Below are positions 47,301-59,300 of a stretch of 64,000 nucleotides of DNA, in pieces. Source of the DNA: Paraescarpia echinospica. Taxonomy: Eukaryota; Annelida; Polychaeta; Sabellida; Siboglinidae. The position numbers and the translations under genes are program-made. The stretch lies in the NCBI GenBank assembly GCA_020002185.1, contig CM034532.1, forward strand, positions 27,886,644 to 27,950,643. Direction: 5' to 3'. Numbering within the stretch: position 1 is the stretch's first letter; each line of letters opens with the position of its first letter. The notes under the pieces are model-generated. The model saw nothing but the letters and a program-made list of their open reading frames with translations, did not search any database and was not told the DNA's origin.

Positions 47301-50300
47301 AACCTATCATTGTAATTACATTTTTACCGATGTCGCTAGATTCAATGCTCAAAGATGAAACAAATGTTGAAAGGCCAACCTAAATTATCAGAACTTTGCA
47401 GTGTTCTGTGTTCATATATGTGGATTCAAAAACCGCTTGTCAGTTTGGGTGGCTTTACCCAGGAGCCAAAGAAAATGGGTGTACACCCCTGTACGCTTAT
47501 TGAAACGCACAGGGGTGTACACCCATTTTCTTTGGCTCCTGGGTAAAGCCACCCAAACTGACAAGCGGTTTTTGAATCTCAGTTATTTGTTAAGCATACC
47601 GTATGCTTAACAGAATGAACACAGTATCTTGAGTTTGTTAAGAGTGACACCTGGTGGTTGTTTCAGACGGGGAGTGCACCGGATGACAGCGGGTGGCTGA
47701 GTATGTTGCTCGGCTCAGAGCATCGCTTCAAGCTGCACTGCCCTCTGGGTAAGTTTTTGGGCCAGGTAGCAATGTCATCAAACCTCTATACGTGACATTA
47801 CATTTACAGTCAGATTTACAGACAGACACATTCTGATCATCCAGTCATTTTATTAATTGAAAAAGTAACAAGAATAAAGGGTCAAGGAGACTCCCATTAA
47901 AACATAGTATTTATGTTGCTAATATGGGAGCCGCCTTTATAATACATAGCAACACAGTATGATAATACTGCTAACTTTAAAAATGCATTATGTCATTATA
48001 AATATTAATAATAAAAGGACAAGCACATTTCAGTGTTAATAAAGCAATTACTTACACAGTTTTCATAAGGAATAATGTAAATAAATAAAAAGTGAGGAAC
48101 AAATTTAACATTAATAATGGGTACTAACTACTAATTTATATACACATCTCGTAAGAACACAAACATTAATTAAGGATCTAACTTCACTTTCCAGTAAACT
48201 GGTTAGGCATATGCATAGATAGAGACTGCCAAGATATCTTAAAATCAGATGAAAACATCACTGACTAAACATGGTTTTGAGATCTAAGAGATTTAACGAA
48301 TGTTGTTGTTGCTGTTGACACATTGTGCCGCACCCTATTTCAGTAGGAAATGACAAACGAGGGTTGAGGGCTTAGTTAGTTATGTAAATACGATTACATT
48401 GTTCCACAGTACAAATAAATTATACAAAACACAGTCAAGTTACACAGAATAGCACATTTTATTCATGTAAAAAATCCTTGGAATAAATCACATGTAAATA
48501 TTTGAATTTTCTGCCTGTTGTGGGGAAAGAATATGTGATTGAGTGTTGCCACCTGACGGGAGTCAAACCCACTAAATTAAGACGTAGCTCTATTGTAGAT
48601 GTAAGAGAAGAGTGAGAGAGAGTGGGTGGGTGGATGGGGGGGGGGGGGCAAGAAACAGTGGGAGTTTGTGAAGGAGCAAAAACTGGGAGACAGACAGATG
48701 GACAAATGGTTGAGGATGTAACAAGACATGAAGACACCACAAGACATTATGTGCCAATGGTCCAGGTCAAAATGAAGAGCTATTCCGGCAGACAGACTCA
48801 ACATCCCTGGCTACAAAGATAAAAAGACGAAGATGGAGATGGCTAAGGCTGCCAAATGCCCACTGGTGCTCTACCCAAGATAGCCCTGCGTCGGACAGCA
48901 GACAGAAGACGGTGACGAGGTCTACTGAAAGAGACATGGAGATGAACAGTGAAAAAGACATGAAGGCTTGCCAGCTGACGTAAAGTATGATCAATGCACA
49001 AGGTGCCGACTGACAACAGTGGCGCTCTCTTGATGATGCCTTATGTGCCACCTAGGGCACGAAGAGGAATGAGTGAGTGGGACCAGGTCGACTAATACCA
49101 TCCATCTGTGTTGACTGTCATCCGTGTGTACTTGCAGGCTATCCAGAGCAGACAGAGAAGGAACACTTCTATGTGGAGGCCGGCACTGCGGTCAACCTGT
49201 GGGCCAACACCCTCAATGAGGTAGGCACCTCATGCCCTCTCAGTACTTAGGGGCATTCTCACCCCAGTTTGAAGAGCATTTCACAGTTCTTACCCGTGAT
49301 GTTTTGGGTCAACCTGTATTTTGTTTCACTTTGGGGTCCATCTAAAGGCTGTCTTGGTTATATTATCTTTCACATCCCTGTTTGACTCTTGCACGTCGCT
49401 GTTCACAATTCTTGTATGTTATGCCTCTGAGCTCTGATTCCTGAGGATATAGGTTCTATAGAAGTTTATTATTTTACATATTCACAAAATGTGACCGATC
49501 CATCACCACCTTCTTGTAGTAAGTCATTCATGTTACTTTGTGTAGTGAGTTTCAGCTGTTCTGAGTTGGAAATATATTGTGGTCAGAATATATGCATGAT
49601 GTTTTGAAGGCATTTTGTGAGGAAGGCTGATAGTTGTTTCATATATGTGTGTCCATCATACGCCAACATTCTGAGCCATAGTGTCGTAACTTTGATATAA
49701 CATCAGCTTTGGTTCTCTATAATGTACGTTAGACCTCCATACTGGTTTCTGGCTTAGGAAAGGTCCTTTGGCCTTGCTCATTTCAATAATTGCTTGTTTG
49801 CAAATTATCGTTATTAATTTCACGCACACATGTCATCGTTTGTCTAGTTTCTGCTGGATACTGCAGGAAGACTGTCATTGACCAAAGTCCTGGACAAGTG
49901 AGTACAGCTAACCCTGATTCATAGCAAGATAGCAATAGAAGGAACAGTGGCATCTGTAAGTTTAAGATAAAGTAATTCGCTAATGAATAAATGAGTTTTT
50001 AAAACCAGTTCTATGGAAGTTGTTGATTAAGTATCATAAACTGTACAAATGGATATTTATTCCTTGTATTAAAAAGTTTATTTCTTGTACTTTTATTATT
50101 AGTATAGTATTCATACATTTGGAATGCATGCAAGCGTAGAAATAATTGGTTAATTTATTTTGCTAATGGTACGAATACAAATACAGTATGTGATAAATAA
50201 TTTTGCATAAAATAGTGTGTGTAAATAAGAATTCATTTGTAACATCACTAGTTCCTTTTGTGATCTTATGTATGAATGTATATAAGAGCTGAATAGTGTA

Positions 50301-53300
50301 GTGGTTATCACATCCACCTGGCAGGCCAGTACTCTGAGTTCACTCTGGCAGGCATGTGTATATTTTATGTAAAAACCTGGCTCTCGACATTGTGGACTGT
50401 GTATCCCCTGTGACTCGGAGATCACGTTAATGTCGGTCCTGTCTCAATTTGGGACGTAAAACGACCACTGAAGATGACGAGCACCCTGGCAGAGACCACC
50501 CTCAGTGCCAGCATAGAGATGTCAGCTTGGCGATAATGTTCTGAAAAGGGCTGACTAGTTGAATGAGACCTCATACATCAGATCATAACATTCTAACCAC
50601 AGACTAGTCAGTTAATAGAATGTTACCGAGCACTGGAAACATCTAGAAATAGAACATTAGTTACAAAATTGGTATGTCGGGCTTACGCTGCATGTTTGTT
50701 TGTAGAGCGGCATCTCTGTACACACATGGGGAGAGGAACTGTATACAACGACGTAGTGAGGAACACTCGGAGGTGAGGTCAGAGGTCAGGTGTACATGGG
50801 GGGTTATAATATTACAGCATTAATGCAATGTTACTAGCAGTATCTGCAAGGTACAAGTTATTTTTATTAGCATTCATATGAGATAATCTGAGTCGTTTCA
50901 CAGATTACATGTATGAGAAAAATACACATCTTCCAGATTCTCTATGTGATCATGTTTATGGATCGATAAGTTAACAAGCAATCCAGTCCTTAGTTTGATA
51001 ATATATGATGCAGGGTGGTACATACACAGAGGCCAATTTCCCTAAATTTTGTATTTAATGAACATGACATAAATTTAAATAGTTTTTTTCACAATGCTAA
51101 ACATGTTTTCTATGATTGTTGCAAGTTACTTAAAAATGTCCCATAAATTGTGAACTGTCATAGAAAACACACATACTGTTGCAAACTATCAACTAATGTC
51201 CAGTGCAAATTCTTATCTGGTAGGAACCCTTTGGGAATTTAAAAAAAAAAATAGAAATAATACTTTCTTCAGAGGGGTCGTAGGTGTATTCCTGAAAGTT
51301 TGGTGCACGAAATGCAAAGTGTCTAGGAGGAATTTAATAACGTACATACACACATACACGTACAGGCACGTACACAGATAAACACACAAACTTGCATGCA
51401 TGCGTGTACACCACACATACAGTGCACACACAAACAACAACAATAGACACACACTCACAGTGTTGACACAAATACAGCGTTGACACATCTGTTTCAGGAT
51501 GACATGAGTATGGAGACAGATGAGGAGGAGGAGGAATCAGCCATGGTCAGTCTCTTTCTTCCCTTCATCCCTTTGTTGGGAGAGTCTCTTCTGTCTTTCT
51601 TGGCAATTACCTGTAACACTAACATCGTATATGTGTACATAGCCTTCCTTGTGTGGCTTCTGTGGAGTTAACTCACTGAAAGTAGACTTGTTACCCCTTC
51701 TCGTCACAGTGTAAAGTTTTATACCTGATACAGTGTTGCATAACTGTGTACACAAACCTTCAACCAGCAAGTCTGGCTCAGCAAATGTGTTGCTGATCTG
51801 ATGAAGTGGATATTCTTGTTATGAGAATCCTGGCTTGATTATGATTTTATTTCTTTGTCTCTAGTCTCCATGCGTATACGGCAGTGTAGATTTTATATCA
51901 GAAAGTCTTCATTCCCACAGGTAAATTAATAAAACAAGGATTTAGGTGCAATAGAAGTTATCTTATTATTATTATCTACTGATTGTGTAAATAATGTTGT
52001 GATTGATGGACTGGGTTTGTTTGTTTGACAGGTGACAGGTCTATCAGATGACGACAGTGCATTCACAACAGAATGGGAACTGAATGTGGCCAGGAAAAAG
52101 GTATGAGAATGAAAGATTTCTAACACCTGCCCTCGGGCTGGATACATACCATGTGTGCATAGTTTGCACGTAGCATGGGACAGTTTATGGTGAGCCTTCC
52201 ATGCATGTGGCTCTCCATAATAAACAATTTATTATTTAGGGAATGTCGATGTCTGTGAAGCTGTCTCCTACTTTTCCATGTGAAACATCACTCTTTACAT
52301 AATTTGTTTACAGGGACATTTCTGTTTGCTCACGAGTCCTGACAGCTATTTACTACGATTTATTCCTGTATTGTTTAATTTACTTTAATGTCCAGTTTGA
52401 GCAGGACTGCATTAAGTATGATCTTTCATGTTTCGATTTCTATGCGAACATTGAACAAATATTATTTTATGTAATAACCATAAAACAAAAATTGTGATGT
52501 TTAAATAAACTTCAATTTAAAAATAAACAATTTAAAATGTCACCTAATACTATATACAGAGGAAAATCATAGAAACACACAGCTGTGCATAACGAACTTA
52601 AGCTACAGAGGATTTACCATAGACAAGGCATATTCACAAGGTAAATACAAATTCTGCACACATCGGTCATACTAATAGTATGCTTATTGCGTTGTTATGG
52701 TAACAGTGACTGGTGTATAATGAGTGTTGTTTGCCCATAGAAACGTTGGGCCCAGAAAGAGCATGAGATCAGAGAAGAACTGAAGACATCCAAAGTAATA
52801 CCAGGAACATCAGACATTGCTGCTATTCAAGGTGTGTTGTTAGTTCTTCATCCATTATATGATGAACATCATTTTATTTGTGGTTTTGTTATATAATTTT
52901 TTGAGAATGAGACCTCTGCTCAGTGACTCCGTGACTGGCTTTTTCCATTTCCCTGCATGGGATCTTTTACTTCCCCTGGCATAGACACCAGATAGAAGGG
53001 ACCAACGGCTTATAGCATTACTTCCGAAAGACACAGGCAATGTAGGGTGAGTGAAATTGCCCACGTTTCGACACGTCGGCCGATATCGGTACCAAACTAC
53101 CGATCAGTTAGCACCAGGATTCAAACCCCAGTTCCTCCAATACAGTTTGACACTCTGACCGCTCGACCACCATGTCCCATATAGTTGTGGTAAGACACTC
53201 TGACCATTCGACCACCATGTCCCATATAGTTGTGGTAAGACACTCTGATCACTCGACCACCATGTCCCATATAGTTGTGGTAAGACACTCTGACCACTCG

Positions 53301-56300
53301 ACCACCATGTCCCATATAGTTGTGGTAAGACACTCTGACCACTCGACCACCATGTCCCATATAGTTGTGGTAAGACACTCTGATCACTCGACCACCATGT
53401 CCCATATAGTTGTGGTAAGACACTCTGACCACTCGACCACCATGTCCCATATAGTTGTGGTAAGACACTCTGACCACTCGACCACCATGTCCCATATAGT
53501 TGTGGTAAGACACTCTGACCACTCGACCACCATGTCCCATATAGTTGTGGTAAGACACTCTGACCACTCGACCACCATGTCCCATATAGTTGTGGTAAGA
53601 CACTCTGACCACTCGACCACCATGTCCCATATAGTTGTGGTAAGACACTCTGACCACTCGACCACCTTGTCCCATATAGTTGTGGTAATACTTCAATCTC
53701 CTCAACATTATTTGAATTGACAATTATAAACACAACAGTAATACACCTGTACATTAAAAGGGGTCAGTGACGCATATAAACAGTGCAATTGCTGTCATTG
53801 GAAATAAACATTGTGGATAACTAACCTGTTTATAACACTGGATGTGTATGTTAAACATCATTATTTGCAGACTTATCTACCTCTACGTACATTATAGAAT
53901 TGTTACATTTGTCATTATGAGTGAACAACAAATAAGAATAAGCTTTTATGTGTACCTCTTTGGATGAATAACCATTAAAACCATAATCATATAAAATGTT
54001 ATGTTGTAAGCCTTGCCTGACTTACTCTGTTTACTGATATATGCTTCTATTTTTATACACCAGGATTTGCCATTAATATAACTGGGTGGCTTGTTTTTTA
54101 GCCTTAGTGGGAGTCTCCATGACCTATATATACTGTTTGTGATTATTTATTTATGCTTTTACATACTCACTTATTGAGGGACATCTATATTGGTCACAAT
54201 AAAGAACTACTGTCAGCCTCTCTCTCACTGTGACTATCTGCCTGTGCATTAATTGTCGTGCAACAAACCGTCTTTTATTATGATTGTGAAAATCCTCCTC
54301 CTGTTTGTGTTGCTAGCTGCATCTGGCCAGGAGAGACAACACGCGAAACAGATCTTCACAAGCTCTGCCGCTTCCGGCATCCTCACAAACGACCTTGTCA
54401 AGATCATGGAATGTGCAAAGGTATTTAAAAAGTGGACAGTGGATCCTCAATTCGTGGAGTCAGATTCTTCAAACCAACATGAAAACAATATATTTTCGGT
54501 ATTCTCACAGGTAGACATTGTGTCAAATCAAATCAGTTTTTTTTTTACACTGCATAATCTCTAAAAAAAATTATTTAGACCGGGTTGCTGATAAATAAAA
54601 TATTTCACTTATTGAGTTGTAAGAACTCTACATCTTCAGTGTGACACGAGATGACCCCTTAGAATTGTACGCAAGAAGTAGGATAACCGGAAACACAAAT
54701 ATTATTCTGAAAGGCCTTAAGTTAACATGTTTTCTTGCAGGATGTTGGCTTCACAGCAGACCCCGTGGACGACAACATCTACCACTGGTGTGTGCGGCTG
54801 TACGACTTCCAGAAACACAGGTCGGTCTATACGAATTGGTGGTATTTCACCTCAGCTTGAGTTGACAGTGGTATCCTTTAAAGTGTGATGGTGTGTTGCC
54901 TGTGGTGTGTGTGTGTGTGCATGCATGCGAGTGTCTATGTGTATGTGTGTGTGTGCATGCGTGCATGTTTGCGTGCGTGCGAGTGTGTGCCTGCATGCGT
55001 GCGAGTGTCTATGTGTATGTGTGTGTTCGCATACGAGTGTGTGTGCGTGCGAGTGTTTGTGTGTGTATGCATGTGAGTGTGTGTGTGCGAGTGTCTGTAT
55101 GAGTGTGTATGCGAGTGTGTGTGTGTGTGCATGCGAATGTCTGTGTGTGTGTGTGTGTGCATGCGTGTGTGCGAGTGTGTGTGCGTGCGAGTGTCTGTGT
55201 GTGCGTGCGAGTGTCTGTGAGTGTGTGCATGCATGCAAGTGTGTGTGTGTGCGTGCGTGCGTGCGAGTGTGTGTGTGTGTGAGTACAGGCATGTCGAGTG
55301 AATGTGTAAATAAATGGGAAACTTGCCATTAAATCTAAATAAATTGAAGTAAAATTATAATTTACTGGATTAAGTGTAAAAGACAGGTCCCACGTTTTGC
55401 TACGCAATGTTTTGCAAACTAGTCGATGTTTTAATAATGGTAAATGAGATTTAAGTTTTAAAGCAAAATCGTATATTTGGTGTTGCATTATTGTTTCAGT
55501 GAATTGTCGAAAGATCTCGCTCAAATCAACTCAAGATTTGGCTACGACTACGTAGAACTACAGTTGGTAAGATTTATGCTTACCCAATACTGCATTTTAT
55601 CCAATTGTATTACATACTTTTATTAATTTAGAAGTTTTATGCTTTATAAGACGTAATAGAATCAGTATGTGATCTTCATCCCTTCGTCTATGTGTGTTGT
55701 CGATGTTTCCCATTTTCTTTGTCCTTGGCTGTTTTTTTGGCAACTAGTTATAGTGACTGTTCATTGCAGTAAAGCTATATCATTATGCAAACATAAAAAG
55801 TATTTGTATAAGTGAGTTTGACATGTTATTGTTGATACGTACATGTTTCCGTATTATAGGACTTTGCGATAGACTTGTATCCATTTTACCCGCCCCTGGT
55901 GAAAGTGATTCGACCAAGACTTGAGGCAAGTTGTTTAAATACATAGTATTTTCTGTGGTTTATGTTGAAGTGGACCGTGATTTTGATGTGCTGTAACATT
56001 GACAACGGAACAGAATTGCTGTTACCTGGTTTGTACTGTGTACCCAGGCAGGCGTACATATGGGATGTTTCACTTACACTTAACAGAGAGGCAATCTTCA
56101 GGCAATATTTGTTACATATTTAATACCTGATGTCAAATAAACAGCAGATTATACGGATCTTCAAAGATCTATTGGGGCTGTGCCCATAGCAGAACATACT
56201 CGTTGACATTCAATTCTGTAGTGAAGTAGCAGTGTAAGTTGTATGCGCAGTCGATTTAAACAGTTTTGTTAATATCAGAAAAAAAATTGACTGCAATTAT

Positions 56301-59300
56301 TCTAATGGGTAAAGTGTGAATAACATCTGTGGTAGTTTGTCTGATGATTTATCAAAATTAAATAACTCATTTGCACAAACAAACAAGTAGGTTACAGTGG
56401 ATACAGGATTGGTTTTAGTTTTGCGAAATTATTCTAAGGTTCTCAATTTGGCAACTAGCAAATTGGGGAGAGTATGCATTGGTGACGTCATGCTTTCTAT
56501 CACAGTGGCGCTGTTTGTGCAATTTAAATTATGTGTCTTCAGCAAGGTTATTCTAGTAAGCTGCTTGTGTAATATTCTTGATTGCATTTGCTAATGGTTA
56601 TTTTTTATTAACTCTTTTAGTTGCGTAGACCCACAAAAATCTGTTTTGTTTCCCTTAAAGTAGGACCCATGTGTTTGAGAGTGTGTGAAGGTTTTCAGGG
56701 CAAAACACGATAGATGCAGTTTTTGAAAGTTTTCCCAAACAAGGACGAAACATTTGTTTAAACACGTGTTGAGCTAGGATGCTGTCTAATTTATATAAAA
56801 ATGCAATAAATCCCCATTAAACGATGTGCACAAAAGTGCCATCGATCTTTTTTTGATCAAAATGCGATGTATCCATTGTGGTTTCACAAGGTGCTGACTT
56901 GTTTGTGATGTCCGTGTCCGCAGGGATCCATGATGCAACGAGTAACCAACATGGAGATGCTCAAGTTGTCCTACTGGAATCCAGCCAAGGACATGTGCAG
57001 TGTCCTGAAGGACATCAAGTCCTTCCTGCAACAGTGGGCCAGGTAGGCGGCATCACCAGTGTCATTGTCACCAGATGGCAGCACTGCGCTCTGTCAGCAG
57101 ATTTTCACTTCTATATGTCATGTTGATGTGTCTTTAATGTTGTCAAACCAGTTTTGGTTAAGTGGATGTGTGCCTTTTTTATATTGCCATATTGTTTTTA
57201 CATATTTATTCCACACTGTTATTTCACATATTTAATTTACTTTCTACTGACCGTATGATGTTCATGATTCTAATATTATGTATGTACAACATTCAGTATT
57301 ACTAATTAGCTACTGTCCACATACTTTATTTTATTATGTACACACCAATGTGATTTCAATATTATGTTCTTATACAAAATGTATTTCCATTTGATGGACA
57401 AATACAGCTATTATATTGCTGACGATGTGTGATATTTGTGTTGCAGGTTGGATGTGAACAGTGAACGCAACGACACAAAGCTGTATCCCTTCGGCTCTTA
57501 CGTCGACATAGAGCACCACCTCCTTAGACTCGCACTGGTACGTGGCCGAGTCACAATAATAATAATAACAATATATTAATATACTTTTATATAGCAACCC
57601 ATACAAATAACTGTTCTGGGACGCCGTACTATGGTTATTGCAAATAAATTAATAACATAAAACCATACATATTTAAAATACTAAAATATGTAATCAATAG
57701 TACTAAATGAAATCAACTATAGTCTTTAAAAAATAATATAAATAAACACATGTATACAAGCTGAGGAAGGTATTGTTTTATGTCAAACTCACGATGACTA
57801 AAATGACAGTGAAATCTGCCAGATTTAGAGTAATCCACACAGGGATTACTGAACTTCTCTACCATAATATGGCCATTTTAAAGAAAACAAGAAGACTGGA
57901 TTACATTATTGTTATATGATAACAATGCTGCATTTACATAGCATTAATTCCCACTTTCAGGATCGGTGTGCTGTACATTGCATACAAATAAAGATAAAAA
58001 ACTTATTTCAATTACATTCTATATAATTAAAAGAAATAAAACCTTTGATATTCTTACTGAATGCTTCACAGAGAAGTCAAGATGGTGTTCAAATGAACAG
58101 CTCTGGCAAATGATGAAATGTTAAACACGTTGAGCAGGGTTGGGTTCAGTTACATTGATCAATTACAATTACATGACTGGATACTTTTCAATTACAGTTA
58201 CAATTATTTTTCATTTCAAACACAATTACAATTACCATCCCAAAATATATTCAATTGCAATTATAATTGTCAATTACAATGGATTTTTGTTTTGCTTAAA
58301 ATAATATAAACAGAACTAATGATATATCTCAGATCACATTTATATCATTACCACACAATTGGCTTCTCAGCACCTTGCTGCCCTCAAGCTTACTAGAAAA
58401 TAATTCCACAGTGAAAGGATAGTGTTAGTGCACAGCCTTATTTAACTAAATTACAATAAGTACAGCTAGCCTGTGTAGCACTGGACCACAGGCCTATCGT
58501 TTGTTCTTGGCCTCCTACTTGACACTTGAAGCCTGCTACTGCTAGAGCTAGTGCTTCAATGGATCAGCTCTGTATGCCCTCCCCAGTGGAAGAGAAGCCA
58601 TGTTTTATCTCTGTATCAGTGCTTCCAATGTGCCAAGTCAATAAGACAAATAAAGACTAGTTGGCACTGTGCCTGTCCATGGGTGACTGATTGTTTGGAA
58701 AGACACTGCTAAATGCTTTATGCAACATGACTGTGGAAGGACTGTGGCAGGACAAGCAGACAGCTGTTATCTGCCCATGTTCACCAGAAAGAGTCACTGT
58801 CTGACTATATGTCTATGTCTATATAATAATTGGCAAAAACCATAAGGTCATTACGCCAATATAGGGTGGGGGGGCATATGCCATAGCACTACAGGGAACT
58901 TTAGAGTCGTCTGCCCAGCCTAGATTTAAAAGTATCCACTCTGGCTGCAGACACAACTGTTTCGGTTAGTCCGTTCCAGTTCTTTACTGTTCTATTAAAA
59001 AAGCTGTTAGCATAAACCTGAGTCCTTGCCGGCACCTGAATAAATCGTTCACTGTGGCCACGAGTGTTGTTGATTGAGTGAACGAGGTGGCTCGGCAAAG
59101 GAAGAGCTATTTCTCCATGTAGAGATTTATAGAACATTGCTAGGCGGCTGACCTCTCTGCGGCGTTCTAGGGACTCCCACTTTTCATCATTAATGTTACG
59201 CTGCTTTCCTGACTGTTGTTACCCATTACAAATCTCGCTGCTCGTCGCTGTATTTTCTCAAGTTCATTAATTTTTTTTGGTGTATGGATCCCAAGCAGCA

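Larger units (their letters stand above)
44328..47666 (+). other. intron 1, 3.3 kb
   Basis: Holds a SINE-body copy, a CR1 fragment, another SINE-body relic, a foldback element and 14-bp inverted repeats. The region 45000-46000 shows nothing recognisable except repeated TTGTCCGGTGGACAA-like palindromes near 45935-46025. Confidence 0.6.

Noticed and set aside
50286..50360. A functional tRNA-Val gene
   Set aside because: Only the A-box half matches; the B-box is decayed and no closing acceptor stem exists, so it is a SINE head.
53104..53754. Repeat proteins of ~200 residues on both strands
   Set aside because: 45-bp monomer equals 15 codons, so frames stay open automatically; the array lies in intron 8 next to a SINE.
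54852..55524. HTHTHT-type and VCVCVC-type ORFs
   Set aside because: Translations of the intron 10 microsatellite.
55926..56923. A hidden exon carrying a catalytic cysteine in intron 12
   Set aside because: Loop length between RPRLE and YWNP already matches UBE2Q, and I found no phase-0 exon with good splice sites and similarity there.
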